DNA of 6,743 nt from Acidobacteriota bacterium (GTDB lineage Bacteria > Acidobacteriota > UBA890 > WLXD01): the NCBI GenBank assembly GCA_022571615.1, contig JACZXM010000167.1, forward strand, positions 1-6,743, given 5' to 3'. Below are positions 6,731 through 6,743 of this stretch, piece by piece. Under the pieces are notes generated by a model. That model was not told the origin of the DNA. It saw only the letters and a program-made list of their open reading frames with translations, and made no database searches. Positions within the stretch are counted from its first letter, which is position 1. Every line of letters starts with the position of its first letter. Both the position numbers and the translations under genes were made by a program.

Positions 6731-6743
6731 TATTGCGCCGGCC

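Overview
The window is a GC-rich bacterial segment. A hand count of sampled blocks gives about 61% GC in bases 1-720 and about 67% in 721-1080. Gene content and codon style suggest an uncultivated Gram-negative lineage of the Myxococcota / former Deltaproteobacteria / Binatota kind, but that placement is inference. All supported genes lie on the plus strand. TGA works as a true stop in two genes here, so an in-frame TGA in the first gene has to be explained by selenocysteine recoding or mutation, not by a variant genetic code.

Left region (1 to about 730): the 3' part of a gene for a selenoprotein of the glycine/sarcosine/betaine/D-proline reductase 'selenoprotein B' family (GrdB/PrdB-like). 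Its frame is open to the left edge. An in-frame TGA at 482-484 falls at the family's selenocysteine site and gives a Sec-Pro-Ile-Cys redox motif. A strong hairpin directly after it fits a bacterial SECIS element. A conventional gene caller would split this gene at the TGA and report a false start at GTG 512.

At about 707-733, with no stop codon and no frame change, the reductase-like protein turns into the middle of an RND periplasmic adaptor (HlyD/MFP family), which continues to a stop at 1690. The adaptor has no signal peptide and lacks its N-terminal strands. The switch occurs at a short segment, PGTIVELP, that fits both families as I remember them. It is either a recombination/deletion fusion at microhomology or, more likely to my eye, a chimeric assembly join. 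This is the main point to check.

Centre (1687-4968): an essentially complete inner-membrane RND efflux permease. It starts at a GTG that overlaps the adaptor's stop by four bases, so the two form a translationally coupled adaptor-pump pair. No outer-membrane factor gene is visible.

Right (4969-6743): a 123-base spacer holding a 9-bp hairpin and a strong Shine-Dalgarno sequence, then a complete AMP-forming fatty-acyl-CoA ligase (5092-6726). An AGGAG just past its stop hints at another gene beyond the edge. The ligase looks like a separate lipid-metabolism unit; nothing ties it functionally to the pump.
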